This document shows, in pieces, positions 1-9,757 of a DNA stretch of 64,000 nucleotides. Origin of the DNA: Hennigella sp045617465 (GTDB taxonomy: Bacteria > Bacillota_I > Bacilli_A > Mycoplasmatales > Mycoplasmoidaceae); the NCBI GenBank assembly GCA_045617465.1, contig JAZLIQ010000003.1, forward strand, positions 180,291 through 244,290, given 5' to 3'. Each line of letters starts with the position of its first letter. Position 1 is the first letter of the stretch. The notes beneath the pieces are model-generated. The model had not been told where the DNA came from and ran no database searches. It saw only the letters and a program-made list of their open reading frames with translations. Both the position numbers and the translations under genes were made by a program.

Positions 1-346
1 TAAATCCCATTCTTACTTTAGTAACGCCATTGTACATGTCATATAGTATGGCAGGGTGACCATGGTATACTCTCTCATCTGGAGCAAGTAACTCCATATG
101 GTGTGGTCCTTCAGCAGTAATAACATATACATAAACCTTATTGTCCACTGGTTGTTCATCTAAAGTTAGATCAAATTCACCAATACCTGAGTTGTGGTTT
201 ACTTCGACATCTTTTGTTGATACATATATTCCTGCATCATCAGGAGCTATGTTACTACAACTTGTTACTACACCTGCAGATAAACAAGCTAATGGAGTTC
301 CCAATATACTTCCTATTGATATTAATGCTGCATTTCTTCTTTTCAT
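1..346 (-). CDS. lipoprotein, partial (C-terminus off the left edge)
   Basis: The first 115 codons of a surface lipoprotein. It starts MKRRNAALIS, has a positively charged n-region and hydrophobic core, and reaches the lipobox VTSC with the lipidated Cys at residue 30. The mature part reads like a secreted domain (acidic and polar, one His-rich HH segment) that I cannot assign to a family. The start is ATG at 346, preceded on the minus strand by AGAAAGG as a ribosome-binding site. I see no -10 box between it and the terminator at 362-392, so it may depend on readthrough from the 33-codon ORF upstream. Lgt at 28099 would lipidate it. Function unknown. Confidence 0.85.
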   Translation of the reverse strand, partial: MKRRNAALISIGSILGTPLACLSAGVVTSCSNIAPDDAGIYVSTKDVEVNHNSGIGEFDLTLDEQPVDNKVYVYVITAEGPHHMELLAPDERVYHGHPAILYDMYNGVTKVRMGF

Positions 347-361
347 ATTTTGGCCTTTCTA

Positions 362-392
362 ACAAAAAATTCTCCGCGATATCGCAGAGAAT
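362..392 (-). terminator. intrinsic terminator before the lipoprotein gene
   Basis: On the minus strand a 10-bp stem (ATTCTCTGCG paired with CGCGGAGAAT, one G-U) around an AUAU loop is followed by six U. It lies between the 33-codon ORF and the lipoprotein start, so it could act as an attenuator. Confidence 0.75.
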
Positions 393-394
393 CT

Positions 395-496
395 TTATTG
401 TTTTAATAAGTTAATTAGCTTTACAGCGTAAGAAAATGGTGTTTGTCCTGTTACTCCATTAACTCTGTTTTTAGTGTTGAAATTAACTCTAACCAT
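395..496 (-). CDS. candidate 33-residue protein or leader peptide
   Basis: An ATG-to-TAA frame of 33 codons, beginning MVRVNFNTKN and ending KLINLLKQ. A good -10 box (TATAAT on the minus strand, near 513-518) lies about 16 bases before the ATG, giving a very short leader without a Shine-Dalgarno sequence. The stop codon is followed at once by an intrinsic terminator and then by a lipoprotein gene. The peptide is basic and has no signal sequence or double-glycine motif. I do not recognise it. It could be a real small protein or a leader ORF controlling readthrough into the lipoprotein. Confidence 0.45.
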   Translation of the reverse strand: MVRVNFNTKNRVNGVTGQTPFSYAVKLINLLKQ

Positions 497-536
497 AATT
501 AACTATATCTGTATTATACATAAAATCACAAAAAGT

Positions 537-558
537 AAAAAGATATTTATATCTTTTT
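537..558. promoter_or_regulatory. AT-rich palindrome in divergent promoter region
   Basis: Perfect 10-bp arms (AAAAAGATAT and ATATCTTTTT) with a TT centre. It sits between the promoter of the 33-codon ORF (minus) and the -10 box TATAAT at 567-572 of the dCMP deaminase gene (plus). Operator-like or bidirectional terminator-like; role unknown. Confidence 0.4.
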
Positions 559-581
559 AATATATGTATAATAAACTCATT

Positions 582-1067
582 ATGAAAACTAAACCACATC
601 CAATTATTTCTTGAGACGAATTCTTTATGGGATTAGCCTCAATGTCTGCTCTAAGAAGCAAAGATCCAAGTAGTCAAGTAGGTGCTTGTATTGCTGGTCC
701 AGACTATAAAGTTGTATCTATCGGATATAACGGTATGCCTCGTTATTGTCCAGAAGACCAACTAACTTGAAACAAAAAAATAGGTACATTAGATAATAAA
801 TACCTATATGTATGTCATGCTGAATTTAATGCAATATTAAATGCTATGGGTGGCAAAGACTTAAAAGGTTGCACAATCTATGTAAACTTATTCCCTTGTA
901 ATGAATGTGCTAAAGCTATCATTCAAACAGGAATAAAAGAAGTGGTATACGAATCTGATAAGTATGCTGATACTGTTACAGTTCAGGCAAGTAAAAGATT
1001 ATTAAACCTAGCTGGTGTTAAAGTTAGAAAATACACTGGAAGACGAATCATCCACACAGTAAAATAA
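582..1067 (+). CDS. comEB: dCMP deaminase (ComEB/Dcd family)
   Basis: 161 residues, the usual length for the zinc-dependent deoxycytidylate deaminase that converts dCMP to dUMP for thymidylate supply. The zinc and catalytic motifs are intact: H79-A80-E81 (CHAEFNAI) and P105-C106-x-x-C109 (PCNEC). The N-terminal part SWDEFFMGLASMSALRSKDP matches the family and contains a TGA-coded Trp. TATAAT at 567-572 lies nine bases before the ATG and there is no Shine-Dalgarno sequence, so the mRNA should be nearly leaderless. A strong terminator follows. The gene appears to be monocistronic. The ComEB name reflects homology; no competence role is implied. Confidence 0.93.
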
Positions 1068-1090
1068 AAAGAGGTTAAACCTCTTTTTTA
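1066..1090 (+). terminator. intrinsic terminator
   Basis: AAAAAGAGG-TTAAA-CCTCTTTTTT directly after the dCMP deaminase stop codon. Confidence 0.85.
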
Positions 1091-1158
1091 ATTTTCCTAC
1101 TTTTCATAGTATGTGTATAATATCAACATAATATGTTATAATGTAATATGAGGTTAAT

Positions 1159-1434
1159 ATGAGAAAAATAAGTACAAATATTACATTAGATCCTAATTTA
1201 AAGAAGAAATCTACAACCTTATTAAAAAAGATGGGTTTAGATTTATCGACTGCTGTAACTTTATTTTTAAATGAAATGATTATTGAACAAGGTTTACCTT
1301 TTCCTGTTCGAGTTAAGGAAGAGCCAAATGATGAAACATTAGCAGCTTTTGCTGAAGAAGAACAAATGTTGCATAATCCTAAGAAATATAAAGTTTACAA
1401 GTCTGTTAAGGAATTAGCAGCTGAATATGAGTAA
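1159..1434 (+). CDS. RelB/DinJ-family antitoxin
   Basis: 91 residues with the RelB/DinJ hallmarks: an N-terminal ribbon-helix-helix (MRKISTNITLDPNLKKKSTT), the stretch MGLDLSTAVTLFLNEMI and the GLPFPV segment. The C-terminal half is acidic and probably wraps the toxin. GAGG lies eight bases upstream of the ATG. The gene overlaps the downstream toxin by eight bases, the typical antitoxin-first arrangement with coupled translation. By family behaviour the RHH domain should bind the promoter of the pair for autoregulation; no operator was identified with confidence in the 70-base upstream gap. Confidence 0.88.
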   Translation: MRKISTNITLDPNLKKKSTTLLKKMGLDLSTAVTLFLNEMIIEQGLPFPVRVKEEPNDETLAAFAEEEQMLHNPKKYKVYKSVKELAAEYE

Positions 1435-1708
1435 GCTAAATATTGTAAAATCAAAGCGGTTTGACAAAGATGTTAGAATTGCTATTAAAAGAGGATATGA
1501 TATCAATTTGTTGTGATATGTAGTTGATATGCTGTCAAACAAACAAGTTTTACCACTCAAATATCGTGATCATAAATTAGTTGGTGCTTATGATGGATAT
1601 CGCGAATGCCATATTAAACCAAATTGGCTTTTAATCTACAAAATAAATGACAAAGAAATAAAATTGTTGTTATTTGCCACTGGTACACACTCAGATTTGT
1701 TTAAATAA
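1427..1708 (+). CDS. YafQ/RelE-family mRNA interferase toxin
   Basis: 93 residues, read with one TGA-coded Trp (codon 30). The C-terminal half shows the YafQ pattern: HKLVGAYDGYRECHIKPNWLLIY, then LLLFATGTHSDLF at the end. These contain the His and Phe residues used by YafQ for ribosome-dependent mRNA cleavage. It starts inside the antitoxin gene (eight-base overlap), and a terminator follows, so the two genes form a closed cassette between dCMP deaminase and the tRNAs. The Trp codon means the toxin would be truncated in a standard-code host, consistent with long residence in code-4 genomes. Confidence 0.88.
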
Positions 1709-1735
1709 AAAAGAAGGTTATCCTTCTTTTTTTAT
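1706..1735 (+). terminator. intrinsic terminator of the toxin-antitoxin pair
   Basis: AAAGAAGG-TTAT-CCTTCTTTTTTT overlapping the toxin stop codon. Confidence 0.85.
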
Positions 1736-1737
1736 AT

Positions 1738-1811
1738 TGGCAGGGATTGAATGAATCGAACACTCATCAAAAGTTTTGGAGACTTCTGTTCTACCATTGA
1801 ACTAAATCCCT
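1738..1811 (-). tRNA. tRNA-Trp (CCA anticodon)
   Basis: 74-nt cloverleaf: acceptor AGGGATT/AATCCCT, anticodon loop CTCCAAA with CCA at 34-36, T-arm loop TTCGATT, and encoded 3' CCA. It reads TGG. UGA is read as Trp throughout the window, so a second tRNA-Trp(UCA) is expected elsewhere in the genome. Confidence 0.93.
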
Positions 1812-1812
1812 A

Positions 1813-1889
1813 TGGGTGCCCGTACGGGATTTAAACCCGTGATCTTCACATTGAGAGTGTGACGTGTTAAATCGCTCCACTAACGGGCA
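1813..1889 (-). tRNA. tRNA-Glu (CTC anticodon)
   Basis: 77-nt cloverleaf: acceptor TGCCCGT/ACGGGCA, discriminator C, encoded CCA, anticodon stem TCACA/TGTGA and loop CTCTCAA, giving anticodon CTC for the GAG codon. The body resembles mollicute tRNA-Glu. A CTC isoacceptor is unusual in such an AT-rich genome, where UUC alone normally reads both Glu codons. Only one base separates it from tRNA-Trp, so they are probably co-transcribed. Confidence 0.85.
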
Positions 1890-1900
1890 ATAAATAACAA

Positions 1901-2695
1901 CTAGTTGTTGTTAATGTTATAACGCCAGATTTTTACTGGCTTATTTGTTGTATCATCAAATTCCATAATGACAGAATTGAATTGATAATCACCTTTTGCT
2001 GGTTCAAGGTGGAATCTTGTTTGGTTACCTTTAAAGACATCAACAATTTCGTCTGGTTTAGCTCCAATAACAGATTCTTTTGCTCCACACATTCCCACAT
2101 CAGTTATAAAGGCTGTGCCTTTATAAATCTTTTCATCTGCTGTTTGAATGTGTGTGTGAGTACCGATAATTGCAGATACTCTACCAGCAAACGCAATTAA
2201 GAAAGCATTCTTTTCAGATGTTGTTTCAGCATGGAAATCAACAATATGAATTTGTTCATCCTTACTCATTTTTAATACTTCTTCTAATACTAAAAATGGG
2301 TTAGTAATTGTTGCTCTAGCAGAACATTGCATAGACATTAAATTAGTAATTCTAACTTTCTTATCATTAATTGAATAAACGATAGAACCAAAGCCACTCT
2401 TAGCTTCTTTGCTATTAACATCTACATTTAATGGACGAATAATTTTGTCATTATTTGCAAGAACATCATAAATAGTAGGAATGTCTCAAGTATGATTACC
2501 CATGGTAATCATATCCACTCCTACATTAATTAAGTCGTTGTAATGATCTTGAGTAATGCTTCTACCATGAGTAGCGTTCTCAGCATTAGCAATGACTAAA
2601 TCAATTTTTTCTTCTTTGATTATTTTTGGTAAGTTTTCAATGACTGCACTACGTCCAGCCTTAGCAAAAATATCTCCGATAAATAATATTCTCAT
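1901..2695 (-). CDS. ymdB: YmdB-family metallophosphoesterase
   Basis: 264 residues, full length for the YmdB/TIGR00282 family, dinuclear-metal phosphodiesterases (cyclic nucleotide phosphodiesterase activity is known for homologues). Metal ligands are visible in order: D8 in GDIF, E39-N40 in NAENATHG, N67-H68 in GNHTWD (W70 is TGA-coded), then FHAE and GTHTHIQTAD. TATAAT lies eight bases before the ATG and no Shine-Dalgarno is seen. It follows the helicase gene by 16 bases, so it may also be read from that operon. Its 3' end is eleven bases from tRNA-Glu. Confidence 0.93.
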
Positions 2696-2711
2696 ACTTA
2701 TTTATTATACC

Positions 2712-4913
2712 TTAACTTACTACTCGTTTAATAGCGTTATGGGAAGCAACAATTGTTTTCTTCCCATAGGGTTTTTTGAAGATAACATCAATCATTGAAC
2801 CATCAACTTTTGTAATTACACCTGAACCAAATACAGTATGAACTATTACATCTCCGACTTTAAATTTTTCTGTATTTGTATAAACTTTAGATAAATCTAT
2901 CTCAGGAGCAAATGGTTCTTTCTCAATTTTAGAATCATATCATTCTAGATCTCTATCTGATATTTTTCTTGCATTACGATATGCCATTTGATAGTTCTTA
3001 ATTTCTTTCAAGAATCTACTTGGAGCATAGTTGCGATAATGACCTCGACCAAAACTTGTATCTCTTGTGCAAGTAATAACCAAATTATTAATTGCTCTGG
3101 TCATGGCTACATAGGCAATACGTCTTTCTTCTTCTAGTCCGCCCTGATCAATGATTGCATTTGGACTAGGAATAACACCTTCATTAAAGTCATAAATGAA
3201 GACTGTATCATATTCTTTTCCTTTAGCCATATGAACAGTCATTAAATGAACACCATTTGTATTATCAATTCTTGTTTTTTCAGCTGAAGTATACAAATTG
3301 ATTTCATTAATATAATCAATGATTGTTCCTCTTGGATTCTTTTGCAAGAAGTCTAAGATAGCGCGAGATAATTCATCGATATTTTCTCTTCTATCTTCTA
3401 CTTCTGTTTCTGTTGTTTCGAGATATTCAATATATTTCAATTCATTAACAAGTGTTGGAATGGCGCTTGCTACGCCATTTTGATCAATCAGTTTTTTAAG
3501 ATGATCAATATCAGATAAAAATCCTTTAACTTTTGTTTTAGTTGAATCGGAAATTGTGTCAACTTCTTCAATTTGATATAAAGCATTAACAAAACTAATG
3601 TTTTGTTTTGTTGCCCATGCTGAGATATTATTAACACTATCTATACCAATAGCTCTTCGCGGTACGTTGATAATTCTCATTGCTGATATATCATCAGGTT
3701 TATAAATCATTTTTAAGTATGATAATAAATCTTTAATTTCTTTTCGTGCATAGAAATTAACTGAACCAAAGATAATGTAAGGGATTTGGTTATTTAATAA
3801 TCGTTCTTCTATTGATTTAGAACAATAATTAGCACGATACAAGATTAACATATCAGAATATTTCTTACCTTGCTTCTTAAAACTATTAATTGTTGAGCAA
3901 ATGAAATTTGCTTCATCTTCTAAATAATCACCAACATATACATTAACATGTGAAATGTATGGATTCATTGGTTTCAATTCGTTTTTAAAGTTTGTCCTAT
4001 TGTGATTAATTAAATTATTTGCAGCAGTTAAAATGTTTTCTGTAGAACGATAATTTAAATAAAGATTAATTATTTTTGTTCCTTTAAAATGTTCTACATA
4101 ATCATCAAACACTTCTGGATATGCACCACGCCATGTATAAATAGTTTGGTTAGGATCGCCAACAGCAAATACATTCTTTTCTTCACCAACTAAGAATTTG
4201 ATAATATCAAATTGTTTAAGGTTGGTGTCTTGGAATTCATCTACAAGAATGTAATCAAAATGTTTTTGCCATTTTAATCTAACATCTTCTCTTTTAGAAA
4301 ACAATAGATGAACAAAATTGATTAAGTCTGAAAAATCTAACTGATCTGCAGCTTTTAATCTCTTTTGATAAGTTTCATATATTGTTTTGGCTGCTTGAAC
4401 ATCCATTTCATCTGGAATTTCTCACATTCTTGCTAAATCAAAATATGAATGATTATCAAATGAAATATCATCGAGTTTAATACTTCCAATTATCTTGGCA
4501 AATTTCTTTGCTTGAACTTTTGATTGAATATTTAAATCTTTAATAATTTGCTTTACTAGAGAGATTTGATCATCTTCATCAATAATGACGAAGCTAGTGT
4601 CTCATCCCATCTCTAGTTTATCTATATCTTCTTTTAAAATCTTTACACATGTTGCGTGGTATGTTCTAATTCATTGTGCATTTGAATGCGGAATCATCTT
4701 GTTAATACGATTACGCATTTCATCAGCAGCTTTATTTGTAAATGTAAAGGCTAATATTCTATTAGGGTCTACACCTAATTCAGAAATTAAATAAGCAATA
4801 CGGTGTGTAAGAACTGAAGTTTTACCTGTCCCTGCACCAGCAATAACCAAAACCGGACCTTGAGTTGTGGTCACAGCTTCTTTTTGATTTTTATTTAATT
4901 TTGATAAATCCAT
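2712..4913 (-). CDS. pcrA: UvrD/PcrA superfamily 1 DNA helicase
   Basis: 733 residues with all SF1A motifs: Walker A AGAGTGKT (25-32), Walker B VDEFQDTN (224-231), motif III GDPNQTIYTWRGA, motif V TVHMAKGKEYDTVF and motif VI VAMTRA. The C-terminal VGDVIVHTVFGSGVITKVDG segment matches the PcrA tail that contacts RNA polymerase. It unwinds DNA in repair and rolling-circle replication and strips RecA. The ATG at 4913 is one base from the stop of the RDD gene, so the two are co-transcribed. Several TGA Trp codons lie inside; no frameshift. Confidence 0.95.
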
Positions 4914-4914
4914 A

Positions 4915-5655
4915 TTACAAGTTGTCTATCTCTTCTAATGAATCATCAGATATTACACCTGGTGCTTTAATATCATCATTATCTTTTTTCTTACTTTGAT
5001 TAACTGGTGTATATTGTTCAGTTACCTTTTTGTTGATAATGTAAATGTTTGAGTATTTATCATGAAATGCAGGATATCCATTCTTAATACATGTTGCAAC
5101 AATAATTGATATTAAGAAAATGATAGAAACACCATACATGCATGAAAAACCGGTACCAGCATAATAACATGCTTGATCAAGGCCTTCTGGAACACTACTA
5201 GCAAAAATAGCATTTGCTCCGCTAATCAATGAATCGATTTGCACTTGGTTTAATCCACTTAATGTCCAACCCATTGCGAAAGCAATGATAACAACTATTT
5301 CTCACACAAATAATTCGTGTTTAAATAAACCAAATGTATAAAAGCGACATTCTGGTTTTTTAAAATAAGATAAATGGAAAATCTTCATTCCAATTGTTTT
5401 CTTTCACAATCTTGGTAAAACAAGTAATAATCCGAAGAAAACAATTGCCATTAAAGTAACAAACAAACCATATCTTCAGTTCTGCGACAAGACCAACGGT
5501 TGATTTCAAGCAAAATTTGGGTCAGTGCAAAAAATTGCAAAACCTAAGCTTAAAACAACAACAGAAATCATAGCAATGTCTAAAACTTTTGCTATGATTC
5601 TCTTTCCTGCAGTAGCAAGAGGATACTTAACTGTATGATTATTTTTGTTTTGCAT
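4915..5655 (-). CDS. RDD-family membrane protein
   Basis: 246 residues. The RDD signature is visible: GKRIIAKVLDIAMI near residue 17 (Arg/Asp of the first helix), TIGMKIFHL after the second helix, and the FHDKYSNIYII segment near residue 200. About four transmembrane helices are predicted by eye (roughly 22-42, 60-80, 105-125, 165-187), with a charged cytoplasmic tail. RDD proteins are small membrane proteins of mostly unknown function, some linked to ion homeostasis. The start overlaps the preceding glycosyltransferase gene by 17 bases, and the helicase gene follows one base later. Confidence 0.8.
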
Positions 5656-6637
5656 GACCTTGAACAAATAACTTACTATATAAAGCTCTTAACACATGGA
5701 TAAGTCTTGGTTTAAATTCTCTTAAATATTTTAAATAAGATTCATCATTCTTATTCTTTTTAGAATAAAGTCATTCATTCTTTTCTCAATTAGGAAAGTT
5801 TAGATCAACAAAGTTTTCTACTTTTTCTAAAACTCTTCTTTGGAAGAAAAAATTAGTTGGGTTCTTTTTAAAAATAGCATAGATAAAATTTCTAAATAGT
5901 GTAACTATACATAGATACTCTATTTCAGAATAATGATCTTTGTATCATTTTTGATCTAACATATTAACAACTTCTTGACATTGATCAAACAAATCCATGA
6001 TGTTATATGAATATGATGGTTTTGCAGCACCAGAACATATTTGTCTTCCTAAAGAATATCATTTAGGATTGTTCTTTGCTAACATAACATAATATAACAA
6101 AGGATAATTTTTAAACTTTTGCTCTGTTATTTTATGTTTGACAATATATTCATGATTGATTAATTTGTTATCAAAGAAAACTAAAGGACGATGACAGAAA
6201 TCATCTGACAGCGTTTTAATCGGTATATAGTCTTCTTTAAAATAAATGTTTGGTACACCAAAGAAACTAACAACATCAGTTTCTGGATGTTCAGTGACAA
6301 ACTTATTTAAAACAGCGATAAAGTCTGGCATTAGAATTACATTGCAATCAAAGTAATAATAGTATTTAGTTTTTAAATTGTTTTTAGCAACATATTCAAA
6401 AGCATAAACATCTCCCAAGTTTTCTGATAAGAAAACATGATCAACTTTGTTAAAACTTTGAAAATCAAATTTTTTGAAAATATCTTTTTCTGATGGCCCA
6501 CAACCGCTAAAGACAAATACTAGATTACAGTTTTTATCTGTTTGCCTAGCAATTGCATCTAAAGCTTTAGCTAATTCTGCATTTCTCTTTGTAATAGCAA
6601 AGATTAATGTGATATTAGCTTTTGTACTTTTTGTCAT
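5639..6637 (-). CDS. glycosyltransferase family 2-like protein
   Basis: 332 residues. The N-terminal 150 residues follow the GT-A fold of family 2: ITLIFAITKRNAELAKALDAI, the QTDKNCNLVFVFSG strand, LSENLGDVYAFEYV, and YYYYFDCNVILM at the position of the DxD metal motif (here D-C-N). The rest (residues ~200-332) is helical and has no recognised domain. The start is taken at the MTKSTKAN codon; it overlaps the upstream small gene by 23 bases. There are no membrane segments, so it probably acts at the cytoplasmic face on a lipid or protein acceptor. The altered DxD makes catalytic activity uncertain. Confidence 0.65.
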
Positions 6638-6935
6638 CAGGAACTTCTTCCTTCTTTGGTTCTGCTTTCTTTTCTTCTGGTTTCTTAAAACCACTAAACA
6701 TATCTTTCAATTGGCTTAAATCACCCATTGAACCCATTAAGTCTTCTAAGTTAACATCTTTAAGCATTTCAGTTAAATTTGGTCCTTTTGCAACAGACAT
6801 AATTATTTCTTTACAAAAATCATCAAAATTTAATGCTTTTGATGCACCAACTGGTGCTTTTTTTGCTTGTTCTCATAACTTGCAAACAGCATCATATTCT
6901 TCTTGTGTTAATTCAAATGTAATTCTTTTATTCAT
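6615..6935 (-). CDS. conserved-looking small acidic/lysine-rich protein
   Basis: 106 residues, read through one TGA Trp. The first half (MNKRITFELTQEEYDAVCKL) looks like a small helical domain similar in style to short DNA-binding or RNA-binding folds, but I do not recognise the family. The C-terminal 30 residues are a charged tail rich in Lys, Glu and Pro (KKPEEKKAEPKKEEVPDDKK). A -10-like TATAAT lies about 13 bases upstream. It is the first gene of the minus-strand run 6935-1901 and is divergent from serS. Confidence 0.65.
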
Positions 6936-6969
6936 AGTGATGTAGTAATATTATATATAATAAGTGTAG

Positions 6970-6999
6970 TATATTTTTTATTTATAAAAAATATATTAT
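6970..6999. promoter_or_regulatory. palindrome and -10 box upstream of serS
   Basis: Perfect 12-bp arms (TATATTTTTTAT and ATAAAAAATATA) with a TT centre at 6970-6995, abutting a -10-like TATTAT (6994-6999). AGGAG then precedes the serS ATG. The region also serves the divergent minus-strand gene. Confidence 0.4.
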
Positions 7000-7016
7000 T
7001 TTATAGGAGATTAGAT

Positions 7017-8309
7017 ATGTTAGATATCGCAAGAATTAGAAAAGAAGCTGACACAATTAAGAAAAATTTGTCAAGAAGAAATCCTTGCTGAGTTAAGGAT
7101 ATTGATGAAGTTGTTGCTTTAGATAAAAAGTACCGTGATGTTTTATCACAAGTTGAAAAACTAGGTGCACAAAGAAACTCTTTATCAAAAGATGTTGCTA
7201 AAGCAAAAGCATCTAAAGATGAACAAACTGCGACTAAGTTACAAAAAGAAGTAACTCAAATTAAAGCTAAAGCTGCTGATCTTGAAAAGCAATCAGCTGC
7301 TTTATCAAAAGAATTAAAAGACAAGATGTTGGGAATTCCAAACTTGCCACACGAATCTGTTCCAACAGGAAAAGATGAAACAGAAAATAAAGAAGTTCAT
7401 AAATGATCTGAACCAACTAAATTTGATTTTAAGCCTAAAGCTCATTGAGATTTAGCTGTTGAAGATGGATTAGTTGATTTTGAACGTGCTGTTAAATTAA
7501 CTGGTACAAGATTTACTTGCTATACAAAATATGGAGCAAAATTATTGCGTGCTTTAATCCAATATACATTGGATTCAAACTCTGAAGCAGGATTCCAAGA
7601 AATGCTACCAGCAGTTATCTTAAATGCTACTAGTATGACTGGGACTGGTCAACTTCCTAAATTTGAAGAAGATTTATTTAAATTAACAAATGGTTACTAT
7701 TTATCTCCTACTGCTGAAGTTCAACTAACAAACTACTTTGGTAATGAAATTCTTCCTGTAAAGAAACTTCCAGTAAGATTTACTGCTAATACTTGTTGTT
7801 TTAGATCTGAAGCTGGTTCAGCTGGTAAAGATACTAAAGGTGTTATTAGACAACACCAATTCTATAAAACAGAAATGGTTATTCTTGCTAATCCAAAAGA
7901 TTCATATGAACAACATGAATATATGACTAGACAAGCAGAAAAGCTACTAGAAGGATTAAAACTTCCTTATAGAAGAATTATTCTATGTACTGGTGACATG
8001 GGTTTTGGTTCTTGCAAAACATATGATATCGAAGTATGATTACCATCATACAATGCGTATAAAGAAATCTCAAGTTGTTCTAACTGTGAAGACTTCCAAG
8101 CACGTAGAATGATGCTAAGATATAGAGATAGTGATGGACAAAATAAATTTGTTCACACACTAAATGGTTCTGGTCTAGCTATTGATAGATTATGAGCTGC
8201 AGTAGTTGAAAACTATCAACAAAAAGATGGTTCAATTAAAGTTCCTGAACCATTACAAAAATACATGAACGGTCTAAAGGTTATTCCTCATGAAGATTGA
8301 AGAAAGTAG
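7017..8309 (+). CDS. serS: seryl-tRNA synthetase
   Basis: 430 residues, normal length. The N-terminal coiled-coil arm that grips the tRNA-Ser long variable arm spans about residues 25-100 (alternating Lys/Glu/Ala helices). Class II motif 2 is FRSEAGSAGKDTKG (262-275) followed by HQFYKTEM; motif 3 is LNGSGLAIDRLWAAV near the C-terminus, with a TGA-coded Trp. AGGAG lies eight bases before the ATG. The stop is inside the first codons of tmk (20-base overlap), so serS heads a serS-tmk-holB-mnmE operon. Confidence 0.96.
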
Positions 8310-8964
8310 AAAAAACCATAAGGGTTTGTTCATTACTTTCGAAGGACCAGATGGATCTGGTAAATCTTCTGTTATTAATCAAATATACAGATATTTATTA
8401 AAAAAATATCCTAATAAAGTAGTTCGAACAAGAGAGCCTGGTGGAACTAATAATCCAATTGCTGAAGATATTAGAAATATTATCTTAAACAAATTGGATT
8501 ACAAAATTATTCCTATTACTGAAGCAATGTTGTTTGCTGCTAGTAGAGCACAACACATTCATGATTACATCATGCCTCATTTAAATAATAATGAGATTGT
8601 TTTGTGTGATCGTTTTGTTCACTCTTCTTTTATTTATCAAGGAGTGGCAAGAGGTTTGGGCCAAGAGCGTGTTAAAGACTTAAATGATCATGCTCTTGAA
8701 GGGTTATGACCTGATTTAACACTAGTTTTAATGGTTAGACCTTCTGTTGGTTTAAAGCGTATATCTAAAAACAACCAACGTGAATTTAACCGTCTAGATC
8801 GCGAAGAATTGTCACTACATCAAAAGGTTTATCGCGGATATAAACAAATGATTAAAAAATACCCAAAGGGTATAGTTGTTATTGATGCAGAAAAACCTTT
8901 TGATGATGTAGTTAAAGCTGTTAAGAAGGCTATTAATAAGAAATTAAAAGTTTATGAAAAATAA
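8290..8964 (+). CDS. tmk: thymidylate kinase
   Basis: 224 residues. The P-loop EGPDGSGKS is at 18-26, the DR(F/Y) motif appears as CDRFVHSS near residue 100, and the lid region NNQREFNRLDREE follows. It phosphorylates dTMP to dTDP. Its start overlaps the end of serS by 20 bases and its end overlaps holB by 11 bases, so translation is probably coupled. The tmk-holB adjacency is conserved in Firmicutes and Mollicutes. Confidence 0.95.
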
Positions 8965-9757
8965 ACTGTTTAGTACAGATAAAATTCCTCAAGCATTAAT
9001 TGTTAGACAAGCCCCGTTGTCTAATTTTGATGCTTGTTTAAAAGATATTCTTAAGGGAATTATCTGTCCTAAACATGGTTGCGGAGAGTGTGTTTGGTGT
9101 AAAAAGATCGATGAAGGTAAATACTATGACCTTCTAGTCTTTGAAGGCAAACAAATGAAAAAACAAGAAGTAATCGATTTAATTAATCGTTATTCTCGTT
9201 CAGGATTGGAGTCATGCAATATTCGTGTTTATGTTATCAAAAACATCGAATATGCATCTAAATCAATTTTAAATAGTTTACTTAAATTCGTAGAAGAACC
9301 ACCTAAAGGTGTGTATGCGGTATTTACAACTAGAAACTATAATGCAATCATCCCAACTATACGAAGTAGATGCTTTAGTTTATATTTACCAAAAGATGAA
9401 TCTGCTATTGATCAATTTTTAAGTGCCAAGCAAATTCCAGATGTTGAAAAACCTTTGGTTAAAAAGTGTTTTCATGAATTAGATAGCTTAAAAGAAAATT
9501 TTGATAAGTTTGTTGAGTATTATGATCTAATTCAAAAACTAGCAAGTGTAGATACTCTTAACTTTGCTAACCAAGGCTTAAACATGTTTAGAAAATTAGA
9601 ATATGTTGATATTAACTTATTCTTAGAAATATGTAAAAATGCTTATCCACAAATTGCAACAAAAGTAATTGAATTACAAGATAATTTATACTTAAATAGT
9701 CCTAAAGCATTAATTTATAGTCAAATTTATAAGTTATTATCGGGAGTAAAGAAATAA
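8954..9757 (+). CDS. holB: DNA polymerase III delta-prime subunit
   Basis: 267 residues, shorter than the E. coli protein, as usual in Mollicutes. A four-Cys zinc module is intact (C38, C43, C46, C49 in CPKHGCGECVWC), and the sensor-like segment SKSILNSLLKFVEEPPKGVYAVFTT is typical of clamp-loader AAA+ proteins. No Walker A is present, as expected for delta-prime. It overlaps tmk at its start, and its TAA shares one base with the ATG of mnmE. Confidence 0.9.
   Translation: MKNKLFSTDKIPQALIVRQAPLSNFDACLKDILKGIICPKHGCGECVWCKKIDEGKYYDLLVFEGKQMKKQEVIDLINRYSRSGLESCNIRVYVIKNIEYASKSILNSLLKFVEEPPKGVYAVFTTRNYNAIIPTIRSRCFSLYLPKDESAIDQFLSAKQIPDVEKPLVKKCFHELDSLKENFDKFVEYYDLIQKLASVDTLNFANQGLNMFRKLEYVDINLFLEICKNAYPQIATKVIELQDNLYLNSPKALIYSQIYKLLSGVKK

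Noticed and set aside
141..362. Plus-strand frame across the first lipoprotein
   Set aside because: It is antisense to a clear signal peptide and lipobox and has no coding character.
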